Below are positions 6,161-15,067 of a stretch of 21,146 nucleotides of DNA, in pieces. The DNA is from a virus. Under the pieces are notes generated by a model. The model did not search any database. It had not been told where the DNA came from and saw only the letters and a list, made by a program, of their open reading frames with translations. The position numbers were made by a program, and so were the translations under genes. Position 1 is the first letter of the stretch; every line of letters begins with the position of its first letter. The stretch lies in IMG/VR virus record IMGVR_UViG_3300025736_000250, positions 1-21,146 of that record; one strand, given 5' to 3'.

Positions 6161-9100
6161 TATATTATTTTCATTATCTTTATAAAACTTTCTAACTTGT
6201 TTTATACGGCTCTTTATCTGAGTATCACTATACCCATTATCTTTTAAATTTACTCTTATTGAGTTTAACTTAATAGCATCTCTCGATCTTATTGCATCTA
6301 ATATACGTGTTTCCGCTGCATACAAAGAAAGTCCTCTTACTACTGGAACTGCTCCCATACCAGAGGCAACTGTTGTCGCAAGTCCTTTGTCATCAAGTCC
6401 TCTTAATGAAAATGGTATAAAATCACCTATAAATGATATAGTGCGAGCCTTTGCTCTTTTAAATGTACCAGGTTTAGAACCATCCCAAGCCGTAAATTTT
6501 CCTGCTGCATACTTTCCTCTAACAGGAAAAAGCTCTCCTTTATATGGAGTTCCACCAATCATTTGCTTAAAAGCAGTTTGTATAACAGGAGAAGATTTAC
6601 CAAATAGTGCGTCAACTGGATCAGTAACATATCTAGGTATCTCTAATGCTTGCTTACCAAAGTGCGAATAAAACTTTCTACCAGTTCTTTCATCCTTACC
6701 TGGGTTAAACTTAATTCCTGCTATTTCCATATCAATATCAGGCAAAGGAAAACTAACCATTGCATTAGGTTCGCTATTTTCTATTGAACTAAAAGCTTTT
6801 TTTGGATTCCATTTAATTGACTGTTTATCTTTATCATTCTCAAATCCACCAAAAATAAATCTCATAGCATATGTTGCCATCATCCAATTTGATAAATATT
6901 TAAGCCAATAATTACGAGATAGGTTTCCTCTTATACCTGGAGCAAAGGCATCTGTTGCCTGTCTTAATGCTGAAATACCCCAGTCAGGATAACCTGCTAA
7001 TCTTCTTATCCATTTTCTAGTATTAGGATCATTATAATTCATTGTTGTTATAAGTTCAGGTATTTGTCCTCCAAACTGATTATTAACAGTTCTTGCAACT
7101 TCCTTAGCTATATCATTTACCATTTCAGGAGTTACAGTCTCTCCTTTCTTAATCTTCTCTTTAACTACTTTATCAAGATACATATCAAATGTAGCTATCT
7201 TTAATCTTGGTTGATACTCTTTAAATATCCAATCATGGCTTTTCTTAGCAATCTTAGCAGGAACTTTTGCTAAATCAGTAAATATAGATTTTTTTTCCAT
7301 GTCTTTAGAATATTTATTTAATATATCATTCCCTTTTTCAAAGCTTTCTGCATCAGGTATATTAAATGTAAGACCCTGTTTAGTCCTCCAGGCTAACTTT
7401 TCTACATCTTCAAATGCTTTAGAGCCTTCTTTCCACCATTTACCAGAAATAAAATCTTTTGCACCCATTCCTCCTACTGCACTTTCTGCTAGTGCTATTA
7501 TATGGAAAGGGCTTAGAGAAACCCTGGATATCTTCATTAAACTATTTATATTATCATAATAATCCCATCCAACACTCTGAGGTGAACCTTTCTTCTTTTG
7601 GAATACACCTTGAAATACTTTAGCAAATTCTGGGTCTACTAAAGCAGGTAGTTCTGATTTATATTGTGGCTTACCATCTTTAAATACAGTTCTTAGGAAT
7701 GGATCGTTAAACTCTACGAAACCTTGTTTTTTAGCAGCTTTGTATTCATCAGAAATCTGTCCTTTCTCAGAATTAACAATAAACTTTTGTCCACCTTCGG
7801 CTTGTTTTGTCTGTATATCATTAGATAGTTTAGAGTTAGCCATAGTTCTTATCATCATATTGTCATAATAAGACAATAGGTCTTTGATATTATTGAACCT
7901 TGGCTTTAGACCTGCTTTCTCAAAAGCTTCCTTATAGTTTTCATATTCCTTTGGATTTAAGAAAGCACCTTCTGTTTTAAACTTAGACTTTTCCTCTGGT
8001 GTCATTTTTTCAGACATTTTATCTATAGTATCTTGCATTGTCTGCTTAGACTCTGTTTCATAGACACCGTGAAGATAATCTTCTTTTTCAACTATCTTTC
8101 TTTGTGCAGGACTTTCATTCCACTTCTTACGCCAGTCTTTAAGGTGCGTATCAATAACTGTATCTACAACTATCTTAGCCTCTTTTGGTAGTCTTTTGCT
8201 TAGAGTTTCAAAGCTATCTCCTTCTAAATTAGGATTACCTGTTTTTTGACGATAATATATCATGTCTTCAAGTTCTTTATCAGTGAACTTCCTCTTTTTA
8301 CCTTCAATATCTCTAGGCTTTTCTAATTCTTCACGCCATTTTAATTGTGATTTTAATGTTTCTGCTCTTTGTTCGCCCAAATGCTCTTCTAAATCGCTGA
8401 AATACTCTTTTGTTCTTTCTTTTCTTGCTATATCATTCTTTTTAGTTAAAGTATCAGAAATGTTCTTGGCAAATTTTTCATTTATAATCTTAACTTTCTC
8501 TGGAAACATAGAGTTAAGCTTCTTTAATAAAGACTTTGTGTACTCTTTTGCATTTTCACTTCTTACCTCATCTCTCTCAGCGTTTTTATCTAATTTTTTT
8601 CTTATTTTTTCTCTGGATTTAATAACATCTTCGGGGCTTTTTGCTATTCCTTCTGTAACTTTTCCCTTAATACCCTTAACAGCTCTAAATCCTCCAATAA
8701 CTAAAGCATTTTCTGCAATCTCTGATGGATTAGGTAGCTTTCTCTCAATAATAGTTTCTCCACCTGTAAGAGCAAGAATTTCAGCTAAAGGTTCTTCTAG
8801 TTTAGCTCCTATCTTTGTGTCTAATAACTTTGCTAACTTTGGTGTTCTTCTTAGTATAGGTATTAGCTTTCCAGCTTGACCTACAATAGCACCAAGTGTA
8901 GCAGATTTGCCTGTACCCTTTACTATGTTTCCAATGTCTGATAGAAACTCACCATATGTACCATTAAAGCCTTCCTGTGAGTGCTTCTTATACATTTCAT
9001 ATGTTTCTTTTATCAATGTTGGCAATGCGAAAGCACCAGAAGTAGCTCCCACAGCTGCTCCAGCAACAGTACCAGCACCAGGAATAAAAGAACCAACTGC

Positions 9101-9481
9101 TCCACCAGCTAAAGCACCAGCCTCTCCTCCTGCCCACATAGCCGGTAAATCACCAATAACACCGCCTGCTAACTCTGATAAATGCTGTAGAACTGTATTA
9201 TCTTTTACATTTGGAGAATCGCCCTGTCCTGCTAATATTCCAGAAGTGCTATGAGAAAGACCTCTTTTAAAAGAAGCACCTATACCTCTTTCTGGTTCAT
9301 ATTGGTTTAGCTCTTCAGAACTTAATCCTGTAAGATTAGATAGTATCTCAGAAGATGAAAAATAACTATTTTTAGCTTTTTTAATCTTATTAGAAATCTC
9401 GCTATTTGTACCAGATAAATAATCAACTAATTCATCATCGGTAAAACCTTGTTTCTTAGCTTCTAAAATACTATTCTGCAT
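6149..9481 (-). CDS. Large internal virion / DNA-ejection protein, 1110 residues
   Basis: This is probably the largest ejected core protein, occupying the position of T7 gp16 or P22 gp16 although sequence homology is not evident. Residues ~8-62 contain helical motifs such as KQGFTDDELVDYLS. Residues ~104-155 and ~186-210 are Gly/Ala-rich with glycine-zipper spacing (AGALAGGAVGSF, AGTVAGAAVGATSG), suited to membrane insertion. Residues ~275-580 are highly charged and helical. Near residue ~645 is LMKISRVSLSPFH, a motif type found in large phage virion and polyvalent proteins. The C-terminus repeats a LKDNGYSDTQI motif also present in the 291-residue protein. No lysozyme or transglycosylase catalytic signature was recognised. 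The ATG follows the upstream stop directly (TAAATG) with a weak SD, suggesting translational coupling. Confidence 0.72.
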   Translation of the reverse strand: MQNSILEAKKQGFTDDELVDYLSGTNSEISNKIKKAKNSYFSSSEILSNLTGLSSEELNQYEPERGIGASFKRGLSHSTSGILAGQGDSPNVKDNTVLQHLSELAGGVIGDLPAMWAGGEAGALAGGAVGSFIPGAGTVAGAAVGATSGAFALPTLIKETYEMYKKHSQEGFNGTYGEFLSDIGNIVKGTGKSATLGAIVGQAGKLIPILRRTPKLAKLLDTKIGAKLEEPLAEILALTGGETIIERKLPNPSEIAENALVIGGFRAVKGIKGKVTEGIAKSPEDVIKSREKIRKKLDKNAERDEVRSENAKEYTKSLLKKLNSMFPEKVKIINEKFAKNISDTLTKKNDIARKERTKEYFSDLEEHLGEQRAETLKSQLKWREELEKPRDIEGKKRKFTDKELEDMIYYRQKTGNPNLEGDSFETLSKRLPKEAKIVVDTVIDTHLKDWRKKWNESPAQRKIVEKEDYLHGVYETESKQTMQDTIDKMSEKMTPEEKSKFKTEGAFLNPKEYENYKEAFEKAGLKPRFNNIKDLLSYYDNMMIRTMANSKLSNDIQTKQAEGGQKFIVNSEKGQISDEYKAAKKQGFVEFNDPFLRTVFKDGKPQYKSELPALVDPEFAKVFQGVFQKKKGSPQSVGWDYYDNINSLMKISRVSLSPFHIIALAESAVGGMGAKDFISGKWWKEGSKAFEDVEKLAWRTKQGLTFNIPDAESFEKGNDILNKYSKDMEKKSIFTDLAKVPAKIAKKSHDWIFKEYQPRLKIATFDMYLDKVVKEKIKKGETVTPEMVNDIAKEVARTVNNQFGGQIPELITTMNYNDPNTRKWIRRLAGYPDWGISALRQATDAFAPGIRGNLSRNYWLKYLSNWMMATYAMRFIFGGFENDKDKQSIKWNPKKAFSSIENSEPNAMVSFPLPDIDMEIAGIKFNPGKDERTGRKFYSHFGKQALEIPRYVTDPVDALFGKSSPVIQTAFKQMIGGTPYKGELFPVRGKYAAGKFTAWDGSKPGTFKRAKARTISFIGDFIPFSLRGLDDKGLATTVASGMGAVPVVRGLSLYAAETRILDAIRSRDAIKLNSIRVNLKDNGYSDTQIKSRIKQVRKFYKDNENNILFN

Positions 9482-10357
9482 TTATCTACCCATTATTTTA
9501 GATAAAAGACTTTGTCTTTCCTTTCTTATATTAAATATCTGTGCTTGTTGTCTTTCTGATAATTGAATACCATTAGAGGCATCTTGTATACTTCTTTGTA
9601 TTTCTGTATCAGAATAGCCATTATCTTTTAACTTATTATATAATAAAGAAATTGAAGATCCATCTTTTAAAGATTTTCTAATTAACTTCATATTATCAAG
9701 CTTATTTGACTCAGCTTTATCAATATTTTTTTTAAAAGTTGGGAATGGAAGAGATACACTCTTTATATTGTTAATTGCTGAAATAGCACTTTTAGGAGTA
9801 TTGATTCTTTCTATATCATATTCTGAAATACCAGATGACTGTAGCCTTTGATTAATATCATTAGTGGTAAGTCCCTGTTTCTCAAGCTTCTTTATGCTAT
9901 TAGAAATAATATCTACATTAACATCTGATAAGCCTCCAATATTACTTTTATTAGAGATATTATCCATTATAGAATTTAAGTTATTAACGCTTTTGTCATA
10001 GTTTTTTTTAGTAGCCAATAAACGCTGTTCAGGAGTACCTTTATTTTTATATTTTTCAGATAATGATATAAGAGATTGAGCTTGTTCTGGAGATTGTGCA
10101 TTTTCTATAATAAGGTTCTGAAACTTGCTTTCCCTCTCTTCATCTTCAAGTCTAATATTCCTTTCTTTTTCTTCTCTCATCATATTTAGTTTAGGCTCTT
10201 GTATTCTCAAAGCATCTGTAGTACGCTGTTCTTGCAAGGCTTGTTGTTGACTAAATTTTTGTTGCTGTTGCCTAGCAGGAACATATCCCTGAGTGAAACC
10301 GCTTAACAATGCCTCTAATGGAGATTGAGCTGACATATTTTTAAGTTGCTGTACCAT
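9482..10357 (-). CDS. Predicted internal virion / ejection protein, 291 residues
   Basis: The protein is almost entirely polar and helical. A Gln-rich segment (~28-45) leads to a charged probable coiled coil (~50-80). Three GxS/T-D-x-I-like helical motifs follow: KQGLTTNDI (~160-168), SSGISEYDI (~174-182) and KDNGYSDTEI (~244-253). The third is nearly identical to the end of the adjacent 1110-residue protein. It lies between a gp14-like gene and a gp16-like gene, so a gp15-like core role is likely from context, although it is much shorter than T7 gp15. The start is supported by GAGGA 9 bases upstream. No signal peptide or membrane segment is visible. Confidence 0.65.
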   Translation of the reverse strand: MVQQLKNMSAQSPLEALLSGFTQGYVPARQQQQKFSQQQALQEQRTTDALRIQEPKLNMMREEKERNIRLEDEERESKFQNLIIENAQSPEQAQSLISLSEKYKNKGTPEQRLLATKKNYDKSVNNLNSIMDNISNKSNIGGLSDVNVDIISNSIKKLEKQGLTTNDINQRLQSSGISEYDIERINTPKSAISAINNIKSVSLPFPTFKKNIDKAESNKLDNMKLIRKSLKDGSSISLLYNKLKDNGYSDTEIQRSIQDASNGIQLSERQQAQIFNIRKERQSLLSKIMGR

Positions 10358-10372
10358 GTTAATATTTCCTCT

Positions 10373-11008
10373 TTATTTGACTATGTTTCCTAATTGACTA
10401 CCTGCGGCTGCTCCAGCTGGTCCACCTAAATAAGCACCACCTATAGTACCAGCAGCACCGATAGCTTGGCTTAATATGCTTGGTTGTTGTTGTTGCTGAA
10501 TATTCTCAAAGGAATTAATTCCGAGAGCTGACATAATAGACTGTAATTGTTGTTGTTGTGGGCTAGAAGCAAATCCAGGTGCAATACCTAATGATGATAA
10601 TTGCTGTTGCGCTCCCATCTGCTCACCTTGTTGTAAAACTCCTGATAACTGACCTGATAAGTTAGATTCTAACTGTTGTCCTGCTTGAGTTTGTATTCTT
10701 TCAGCTCCAGTTCCTCGTCCTACACCAGCTCCTATTAGCTGTTCTCTAATACCTGGTAATGTCTGTTCTTGGAATTGTTGTCTAGCAGGATCTGCGACTT
10801 GTTGTTGAAACGCTTCTTGAGTTCTTTGTGGATTGAATCCACCAAGTAACTGTGATAAAGCTCCCATTCCTTGCTGATATTGGTCAGATTCTCCAAACTT
10901 GCTATACTCTCCTCCCTGTATTCCAGATATAAGCTGTGATAATATATCTTCTTGACCGCCTGTAAATTTAGACACTTGCTCTATTGGAGCTGCCTTTGAC
11001 TTTCCCAT
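10373..11008 (-). CDS. Gln-rich predicted ejection protein with glycine-zipper C-terminus (gp14-like position)
   Basis: This 211-residue protein has two parts. Residues ~60-110 contain a DPARQQFQEQTLPGIREQL segment followed by a Gly-rich GAGVGRGTGAE, a pattern I associate with small virion proteins of podovirus-like gut phages. Residues ~180-208 form a small-residue segment (AIGAAGTIGGAYLGGPAGAA) typical of a glycine-zipper membrane helix. Several poly-Gln runs (CAA/CAG repeats) lie between. Its size and single membrane segment resemble T7 gp14, which forms the outer-membrane part of the ejection channel, but this is an analogy. A GGGGGT SD precedes the ATG, and a good promoter lies just upstream, making it the first gene of the ejection operon. 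Confidence 0.68.
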   Translation of the reverse strand: MGKSKAAPIEQVSKFTGGQEDILSQLISGIQGGEYSKFGESDQYQQGMGALSQLLGGFNPQRTQEAFQQQVADPARQQFQEQTLPGIREQLIGAGVGRGTGAERIQTQAGQQLESNLSGQLSGVLQQGEQMGAQQQLSSLGIAPGFASSPQQQQLQSIMSALGINSFENIQQQQQPSILSQAIGAAGTIGGAYLGGPAGAAAGSQLGNIVK

Positions 11009-11041
11009 TTAATACCCCCTATATGTTATATATTTAATTTT

Positions 11042-11070
11042 AATATAGTAGGTAAGGTAATTAATGACAA
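11042..11070 (-). promoter_or_regulatory. Promoter for the ejection-protein operon
   Basis: On the minus strand TTGTCA (11070-11065, 5 of 6 to consensus) is separated by 17 bases from TATATT (11047-11042, 5 of 6). The predicted start near 11035 leaves a leader of about 27 bases to the ATG at 11008. The -35 lies inside the end of the GNAT-like gene. The 52-base gap contains no terminator, so upstream read-through is also expected. Confidence 0.6.
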
Positions 11071-11468
11071 GAGTATTGAAGTAAATCGCCATCAGCTTTA
11101 TTAAAGCCAGACTTTATGAAATATGCACTTTTATAACAATGCCAAACTATATTTAGATATGTAACATCACCAAGTTTCTTAAAACAATTTATAATGAAAG
11201 GAAGTGTTTCTTTATCGTGTTGGTGTTCTTTATCTATACTGAGTATATTTATATAAATTTCTTTATATAGTCTATCTATAGAATAGTTGACAAAACCAAT
11301 GATATTATTTTCATCATTAATAATTACTTCAAATATTATAGTACTAGATGTTAAAGGCTCTTTGTAATACTCATAAAACTCATCAATTGTATAAGGTCTT
11401 CTATCTATTTGGTTTATAAGTCTTCTAGGTATCAAATTTATGTCAGAAATACGAGAAGTCTTTAGCAT
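11061..11468 (-). CDS. GNAT-like acetyltransferase-fold protein (T7 gp13-like position)
   Basis: The 135-residue product has the outline of a small GNAT fold: an N-terminal helix region, strands at IIFEVIINDENNIIGFVNYSI (~44-64) and IYINILSI (~71-78), a helix at ETLPFIINCFKKLG (~87-100), and a C-terminal strand and turn near LNIVWHCYKSAYFIKSGFNK (~105-124). The 'NxxW...KSAYFIKSGF' pattern is typical of the end of GNAT proteins. I do not see a clear R/Q-x-x-G-x-G/A acetyl-CoA loop, so enzymatic activity is doubtful. T7 gp13, a short GNAT-like protein of similar length, also sits just before the ejection genes. The ATG directly follows the previous stop (TAGATG). Confidence 0.6.
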   Translation of the reverse strand: MLKTSRISDINLIPRRLINQIDRRPYTIDEFYEYYKEPLTSSTIIFEVIINDENNIIGFVNYSIDRLYKEIYINILSIDKEHQHDKETLPFIINCFKKLGDVTYLNIVWHCYKSAYFIKSGFNKADGDLLQYSCH

Positions 11469-11960
11469 CTAAACTTGACCTATATATCTAATATTACATT
11501 TTAAAGAACCAGTACCAGAAACAGCAAATGTTAAAGCTTGAGCAGTCTGACCAGACCCTGTTTCAAAAATAGTAGCAGTTGTACTGTTTTGTTCTAGCAC
11601 AAGAAAAGCACTAGTATAATTAGCAGAAAAAGACAACCCCGACTGATAAATCGGGGCCATCCATGGAGTCGTAGAAAGTTGTTTTGATTTAAAAGGTAGA
11701 TCTATCGAAATATCACCTACAGCGCCACCAAGTGCTGAAAAGTTAATATCTAAAAATAAATCTACCATAAGGTTTTGTCTATGGTAAAATCCTACAGCAG
11801 ATGTATAAGTTAATGTTCCTGCCGTTGTTGAGCCATATAAAGTAGGTATAAATTCACTATAATATCCGTTAATCTCAGAGGCTATATCACGATAGAAATT
11901 AGTTATCTGTCTTCTTTGTTCTTCGCTATTTTCTGATAGATATATATTCTCTGGTAACAT
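11469..11960 (-). CDS. Small fiber-like virion protein, 163 residues
   Basis: Residues 1-35 form a probable helix (NSEEQRRQITNFYRDIASEI). Residues ~38-95 match the beta-rich domain of many phage tail fibers, with a T-x-x-G-T-x-T-Y-T strand, then VGFYHRQNLMVDLFLDINFS and an SIDLPF strand. The rest is Thr/Ser-rich and beta. I place the start at 11960 rather than 33 bases earlier because this ATG overlaps the hub stop by one base (TAATG) and has AGGGG upstream; the earlier ATG lies inside the hub gene without a better SD. A helix followed by a fiber domain suggests a trimeric spike or short fiber attached to the tail hub (inferred). Confidence 0.7.
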   Translation of the reverse strand: MLPENIYLSENSEEQRRQITNFYRDIASEINGYYSEFIPTLYGSTTAGTLTYTSAVGFYHRQNLMVDLFLDINFSALGGAVGDISIDLPFKSKQLSTTPWMAPIYQSGLSFSANYTSAFLVLEQNSTTATIFETGSGQTAQALTFAVSGTGSLKCNIRYIGQV

Positions 11961-14020
11961 TAAACACCCCTTATATCTGTAGAGTAAACCCAATATCTAA
12001 TAGCTGAAAGTTTAAAGTTTGCATTTGAATCTGAGCATTGTATTCCTATTTTATGAGTATTAGCTGACCTATTCACATAAACAGTATACCATTTTAGGTC
12101 TGCTTCAGTTGTTGGCTCTATAGTTTTAACTAAATAAGGTGTAGTATTAAAATTAGTATAGAAGTTTACTGTTATAGTTTTATCTTTAGTTATATCCATC
12201 AATAAATCTACTTTTCCAAGCCTAGAATTGACTCCTTCTGCAAAGAAGTTAAAGCGCTTTGTTTTTATTTCTACATCAATAGCAGTATCTATATCGTCAG
12301 AATTCTCTGCTGACATATTGTAAATTATTCCATTATGCCCACCAGCTAATAATAAAGGAGCTTCTGACATAAATAAATATGAATCTAAACGAACATCAAC
12401 CATATCTTCAAGTGTAGCTTCCCCAAAATCTCCTAATGTCTTATCAGAACCAACATTATAATATCCAAAACATGATAAATCTATATTGTATGTACTCCAT
12501 GAACCGCTTCTTTGGTCTAATACTAGCATTTTATCTGATTTAACTGTGGTATCTCCTATTGTTTCAGAAGATGGATATAACATATAAAGTTGGTCATTCT
12601 CTCCATGATAAAAACCAAAAGCTTGTTTTATATATGTTTGGTTCATAGTTAGAGTATAGTCAGGTATGAGTTGGTCTATATCTTGCACATTTACACCATC
12701 ACAAGCAATAATACTCTTTTTTCCTAGTGATATTACTCCTTGGTCGCTTTCTATTATAGAATATGGTGCATCTATTGACCTTGAACTATTTAATTTAGTT
12801 ATAGTAAATGGTACATCTGGATTTGATATATATCTCATTAAAAATGTAGAGTTCTGAAAGAATAAAACTAGATCTTCTCTTGCAAATCCAGTACATTGAA
12901 ACCATTGTCCTGTTGATATGTCTAATGAAGAACCACGACCTGAAACAGTGTCCTGCCATATATCAGTATTACCAGCTTGACACCATCTAACCCTTTGAGG
13001 ATAACGGACACTATCTTCAGTTGTGTCAACTAATACTAAACGCTCTTTAAATACCTTAATACTGCTACAACGGGATACTTGGTTAGTAGTTCTTGCTTGA
13101 TTAGTTAGATCGAAAATATGAGGCTCTAAAACGCTTCCATTGAATGTTAGTATTCTATCTTTGCTATTTGTAATCCATAGCTTATCATCATAGTTAACAG
13201 AATTAAAAAAGTCTGTGTTATCACCAGTGAAAATATCACCTTGACAACGATAAGTGCTAGTTACAGCAATACCATCAGTAACATTAGCATTAAAAGTTAT
13301 AGAATAAGCACCTGTAGCATAAACTATAGTTCCAGAACCTCCTCCATCTCCTGTTAAAGTACCATCTCCATTATCTGAAAATATTTCAGTACCATCTGTA
13401 ACAGCAAACGAACTTGTTAATATTGGTTTAAATACTAATGTTCCAGTATATTTTTTTGTTGCACCATCTCCACGACCTAATATTTCAGAAAAGTTTTCTA
13501 TAGGCAAAAATACTTCTGAAGTATCGTTATATAATGCTGCTCTATTGTCAGTGAAACATAATAATTCAGTAGTACCATCAGATTTTATATGCCTTTTTAA
13601 TCCCATTATTGGATCTGAACAAAATGTAGAAACAACTCCTCCACTAGTATATGTAGTATAAGAAGTTGAATTTGTACTATTTAATGTAAATTTATCATTA
13701 TCTACTTTAGTAACAGTATAATCAGCATTATTAAGTTCTACCATTCCAGATATTCCTGATAAGCGGACTATATCTCCATTAGAAAGTCCATGAGTTCCTG
13801 CTGTAACTTGGCATGGATTGGCTTTAGTACAAGCTGTTATATTGGCAACTATTTCAGGAAACTTATCAAACTGTGTTAAACCTTCTCTTTTTATTACTGA
13901 CCCTTTGTTTAAGTAAGCATTAGATAGACTTTCAAAGGCTTGTTCAGGCAATAAAAATGGTTCGGTATTGCTCTGCTGTCCAAGTTTGAAGTCTGATATA
14001 AGAAATGGTTTATATGGCAT
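11960..14020 (-). CDS. Tail hub / nozzle protein (P22 gp10-like)
   Basis: The 686-residue product resembles packaged-DNA stabilisation or tail-hub proteins (P22 gp10, T7 gp12). The N-terminus has FLLPEQAFESLSNAYLNKGSV and KREGLTQF, the usual opening of this family. After residue ~250 come propeller-like strands, including DDKLWITNSKDRILTFNG, RVRWCQAGNTDIWQD, LVLFFQNSTFLMRYI, GVISLGKKSIIACDG and DKMLVLDQRSGSWSTYNI. Residues ~60-129 are an inserted FCCH-like domain that is nearly repeated in the neighbouring 342-residue protein. Length exceeds P22 gp10 (472), partly because of this insertion and a beta-rich C-terminal domain (~575-686). It lies downstream of the adaptor, as expected for the tail. 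An AGGGG SD precedes the ATG. Confidence 0.82.
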   Translation of the reverse strand: MPYKPFLISDFKLGQQSNTEPFLLPEQAFESLSNAYLNKGSVIKREGLTQFDKFPEIVANITACTKANPCQVTAGTHGLSNGDIVRLSGISGMVELNNADYTVTKVDNDKFTLNSTNSTSYTTYTSGGVVSTFCSDPIMGLKRHIKSDGTTELLCFTDNRAALYNDTSEVFLPIENFSEILGRGDGATKKYTGTLVFKPILTSSFAVTDGTEIFSDNGDGTLTGDGGGSGTIVYATGAYSITFNANVTDGIAVTSTYRCQGDIFTGDNTDFFNSVNYDDKLWITNSKDRILTFNGSVLEPHIFDLTNQARTTNQVSRCSSIKVFKERLVLVDTTEDSVRYPQRVRWCQAGNTDIWQDTVSGRGSSLDISTGQWFQCTGFAREDLVLFFQNSTFLMRYISNPDVPFTITKLNSSRSIDAPYSIIESDQGVISLGKKSIIACDGVNVQDIDQLIPDYTLTMNQTYIKQAFGFYHGENDQLYMLYPSSETIGDTTVKSDKMLVLDQRSGSWSTYNIDLSCFGYYNVGSDKTLGDFGEATLEDMVDVRLDSYLFMSEAPLLLAGGHNGIIYNMSAENSDDIDTAIDVEIKTKRFNFFAEGVNSRLGKVDLLMDITKDKTITVNFYTNFNTTPYLVKTIEPTTEADLKWYTVYVNRSANTHKIGIQCSDSNANFKLSAIRYWVYSTDIRGV

Positions 14021-14029
14021 TTATAACCC

Positions 14030-15058
14030 CTATGCTTGGTTTCCTAATATCATTACAGAATGACTAACGGTTCTAATAGTATTTGTAGAAATAATAAATC
14101 GTATCTTAAATCCATTTACTGTCTTATCGCTAATGACAGCAGAATAAAGAAAACTAGTAGAAGAAGTATTTGGAGTTGCTAATATAGCATAATTTACGCT
14201 AGACATAGCAGAAGAAAAAGCATAAGTATATACACTAGCTGTTTCTGAACAAGAAGCAAAACCAAAGCTATCAGTTATAGTACTATTAGCAGCAGTAAGA
14301 GACCATGCCTTTACTACTCCATCTTTACCACTTGTAGACAAAGCTCCAGAAACAGTTAAATCATTAGCTACTGTTACATCACCACTACTATTAAAAGATA
14401 CCTTTTCAACACAAAAAGCACCGCCAGATGTGTATGTTGTATATAATGATGAATCAGTACTATCTAAAGTAAAATTGTTAGCGTCTACTTTTGTTATAGT
14501 GTAATTAGCATTGTTTAATTCTACCATGCCTTCTACATTTACAATCCTTACAACATCTGCGGTTGATAAATCATGTGCAGTAGCAGTTATTTTACATGGA
14601 TTAGCTTTTGTTGCTGCTGATATAGTATATGAAGCACTTTTTATTGATACTTTATTAGAACCTGCAGAATCACCCAATACAATCTCTACATCTTCTCCAT
14701 CAGCTGCTGTTAACTCTAATTCTGTACTACTAACAGCTTTAAGTCTATTTGCTAGAACCTCTCCCTCTTCTGTAAGCTGTATAACATTTGAATCTTCATC
14801 AATAATATGTAATTCAGGTTTCGTTGAGCCTGACGGATTTGCGACATCTTTTGAAAATATAATATCATTATCTGCTACTGCTGTAGGATTTGTAGTAGCT
14901 TTTAGAGTTACCTTGCGATGTTTGCCGTCATCGGTATCACCCATTTCGTAATGGTCAACTTTTATATTATCTTCTAAAGCATCCCAGTTATTCCGTATTT
15001 CTGCGGACAAAGAACCTAGTTTTGTTGAATTAGTTGGTTTTGTTTTGTCCCAAGTCAT
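14030..15058 (-). CDS. Fiber-like virion protein with FCCH-like domain, 342 residues
   Basis: The start, MTWDKTKPTNSTKLGSLSAE followed by IRNNWDALE, is a typical opening of phage fiber or fibritin-like proteins. Residues ~40-135 are beta-rich with Asp-rich turns. Residues ~145-213 are an FCCH-like domain (TKANPCKITATAHDLSTADV, EGMVELNNANYTITKVD, TTYTSGG). The C-terminus (~248-342) fits a fiber tip domain with KAWSLTAANSTITDSFGFAS, SVYTYAFSSAMSSVNYAI and a HSVMILG end. The gene has a strong SD (AAGGAG, 5 bases before ATG). It lies between adaptor and hub, so it could be a head fiber, collar whisker or tail fiber; the sequence does not decide. Its FCCH domain shares much DNA sequence with that of the hub. 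Confidence 0.75.
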   Translation of the reverse strand: MTWDKTKPTNSTKLGSLSAEIRNNWDALEDNIKVDHYEMGDTDDGKHRKVTLKATTNPTAVADNDIIFSKDVANPSGSTKPELHIIDEDSNVIQLTEEGEVLANRLKAVSSTELELTAADGEDVEIVLGDSAGSNKVSIKSASYTISAATKANPCKITATAHDLSTADVVRIVNVEGMVELNNANYTITKVDANNFTLDSTDSSLYTTYTSGGAFCVEKVSFNSSGDVTVANDLTVSGALSTSGKDGVVKAWSLTAANSTITDSFGFASCSETASVYTYAFSSAMSSVNYAILATPNTSSTSFLYSAVISDKTVNGFKIRFIISTNTIRTVSHSVMILGNQA

Positions 15059-15067
15059 AATATCTCC

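Noticed and set aside
8262-8879. Plus-strand open frame of 205 codons opposite the large ejection gene
   Set aside because: It is Ser/Phe/Leu-rich with no SD or domain, as expected for the reverse complement of a Lys/Glu-rich coding sequence. The minus-strand gene is clearly real.
10470-10630. CAA/CAG (poly-Gln) microsatellite-like runs
   Set aside because: They are low-complexity Gln stretches of the 211-residue virion protein, mixed in codons and in frame; not a separate repeat element.
11961-11993. Eleven-residue longer start of the small fiber-like gene
   Set aside because: The later ATG has an SD and makes the TAATG overlap with the hub stop seen elsewhere in this cluster.
14511-14951. 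Plus-strand open frame of 146 codons opposite the 342-residue fiber
   Set aside because: Ser-rich shadow of the fiber gene without initiation signals or independent support.
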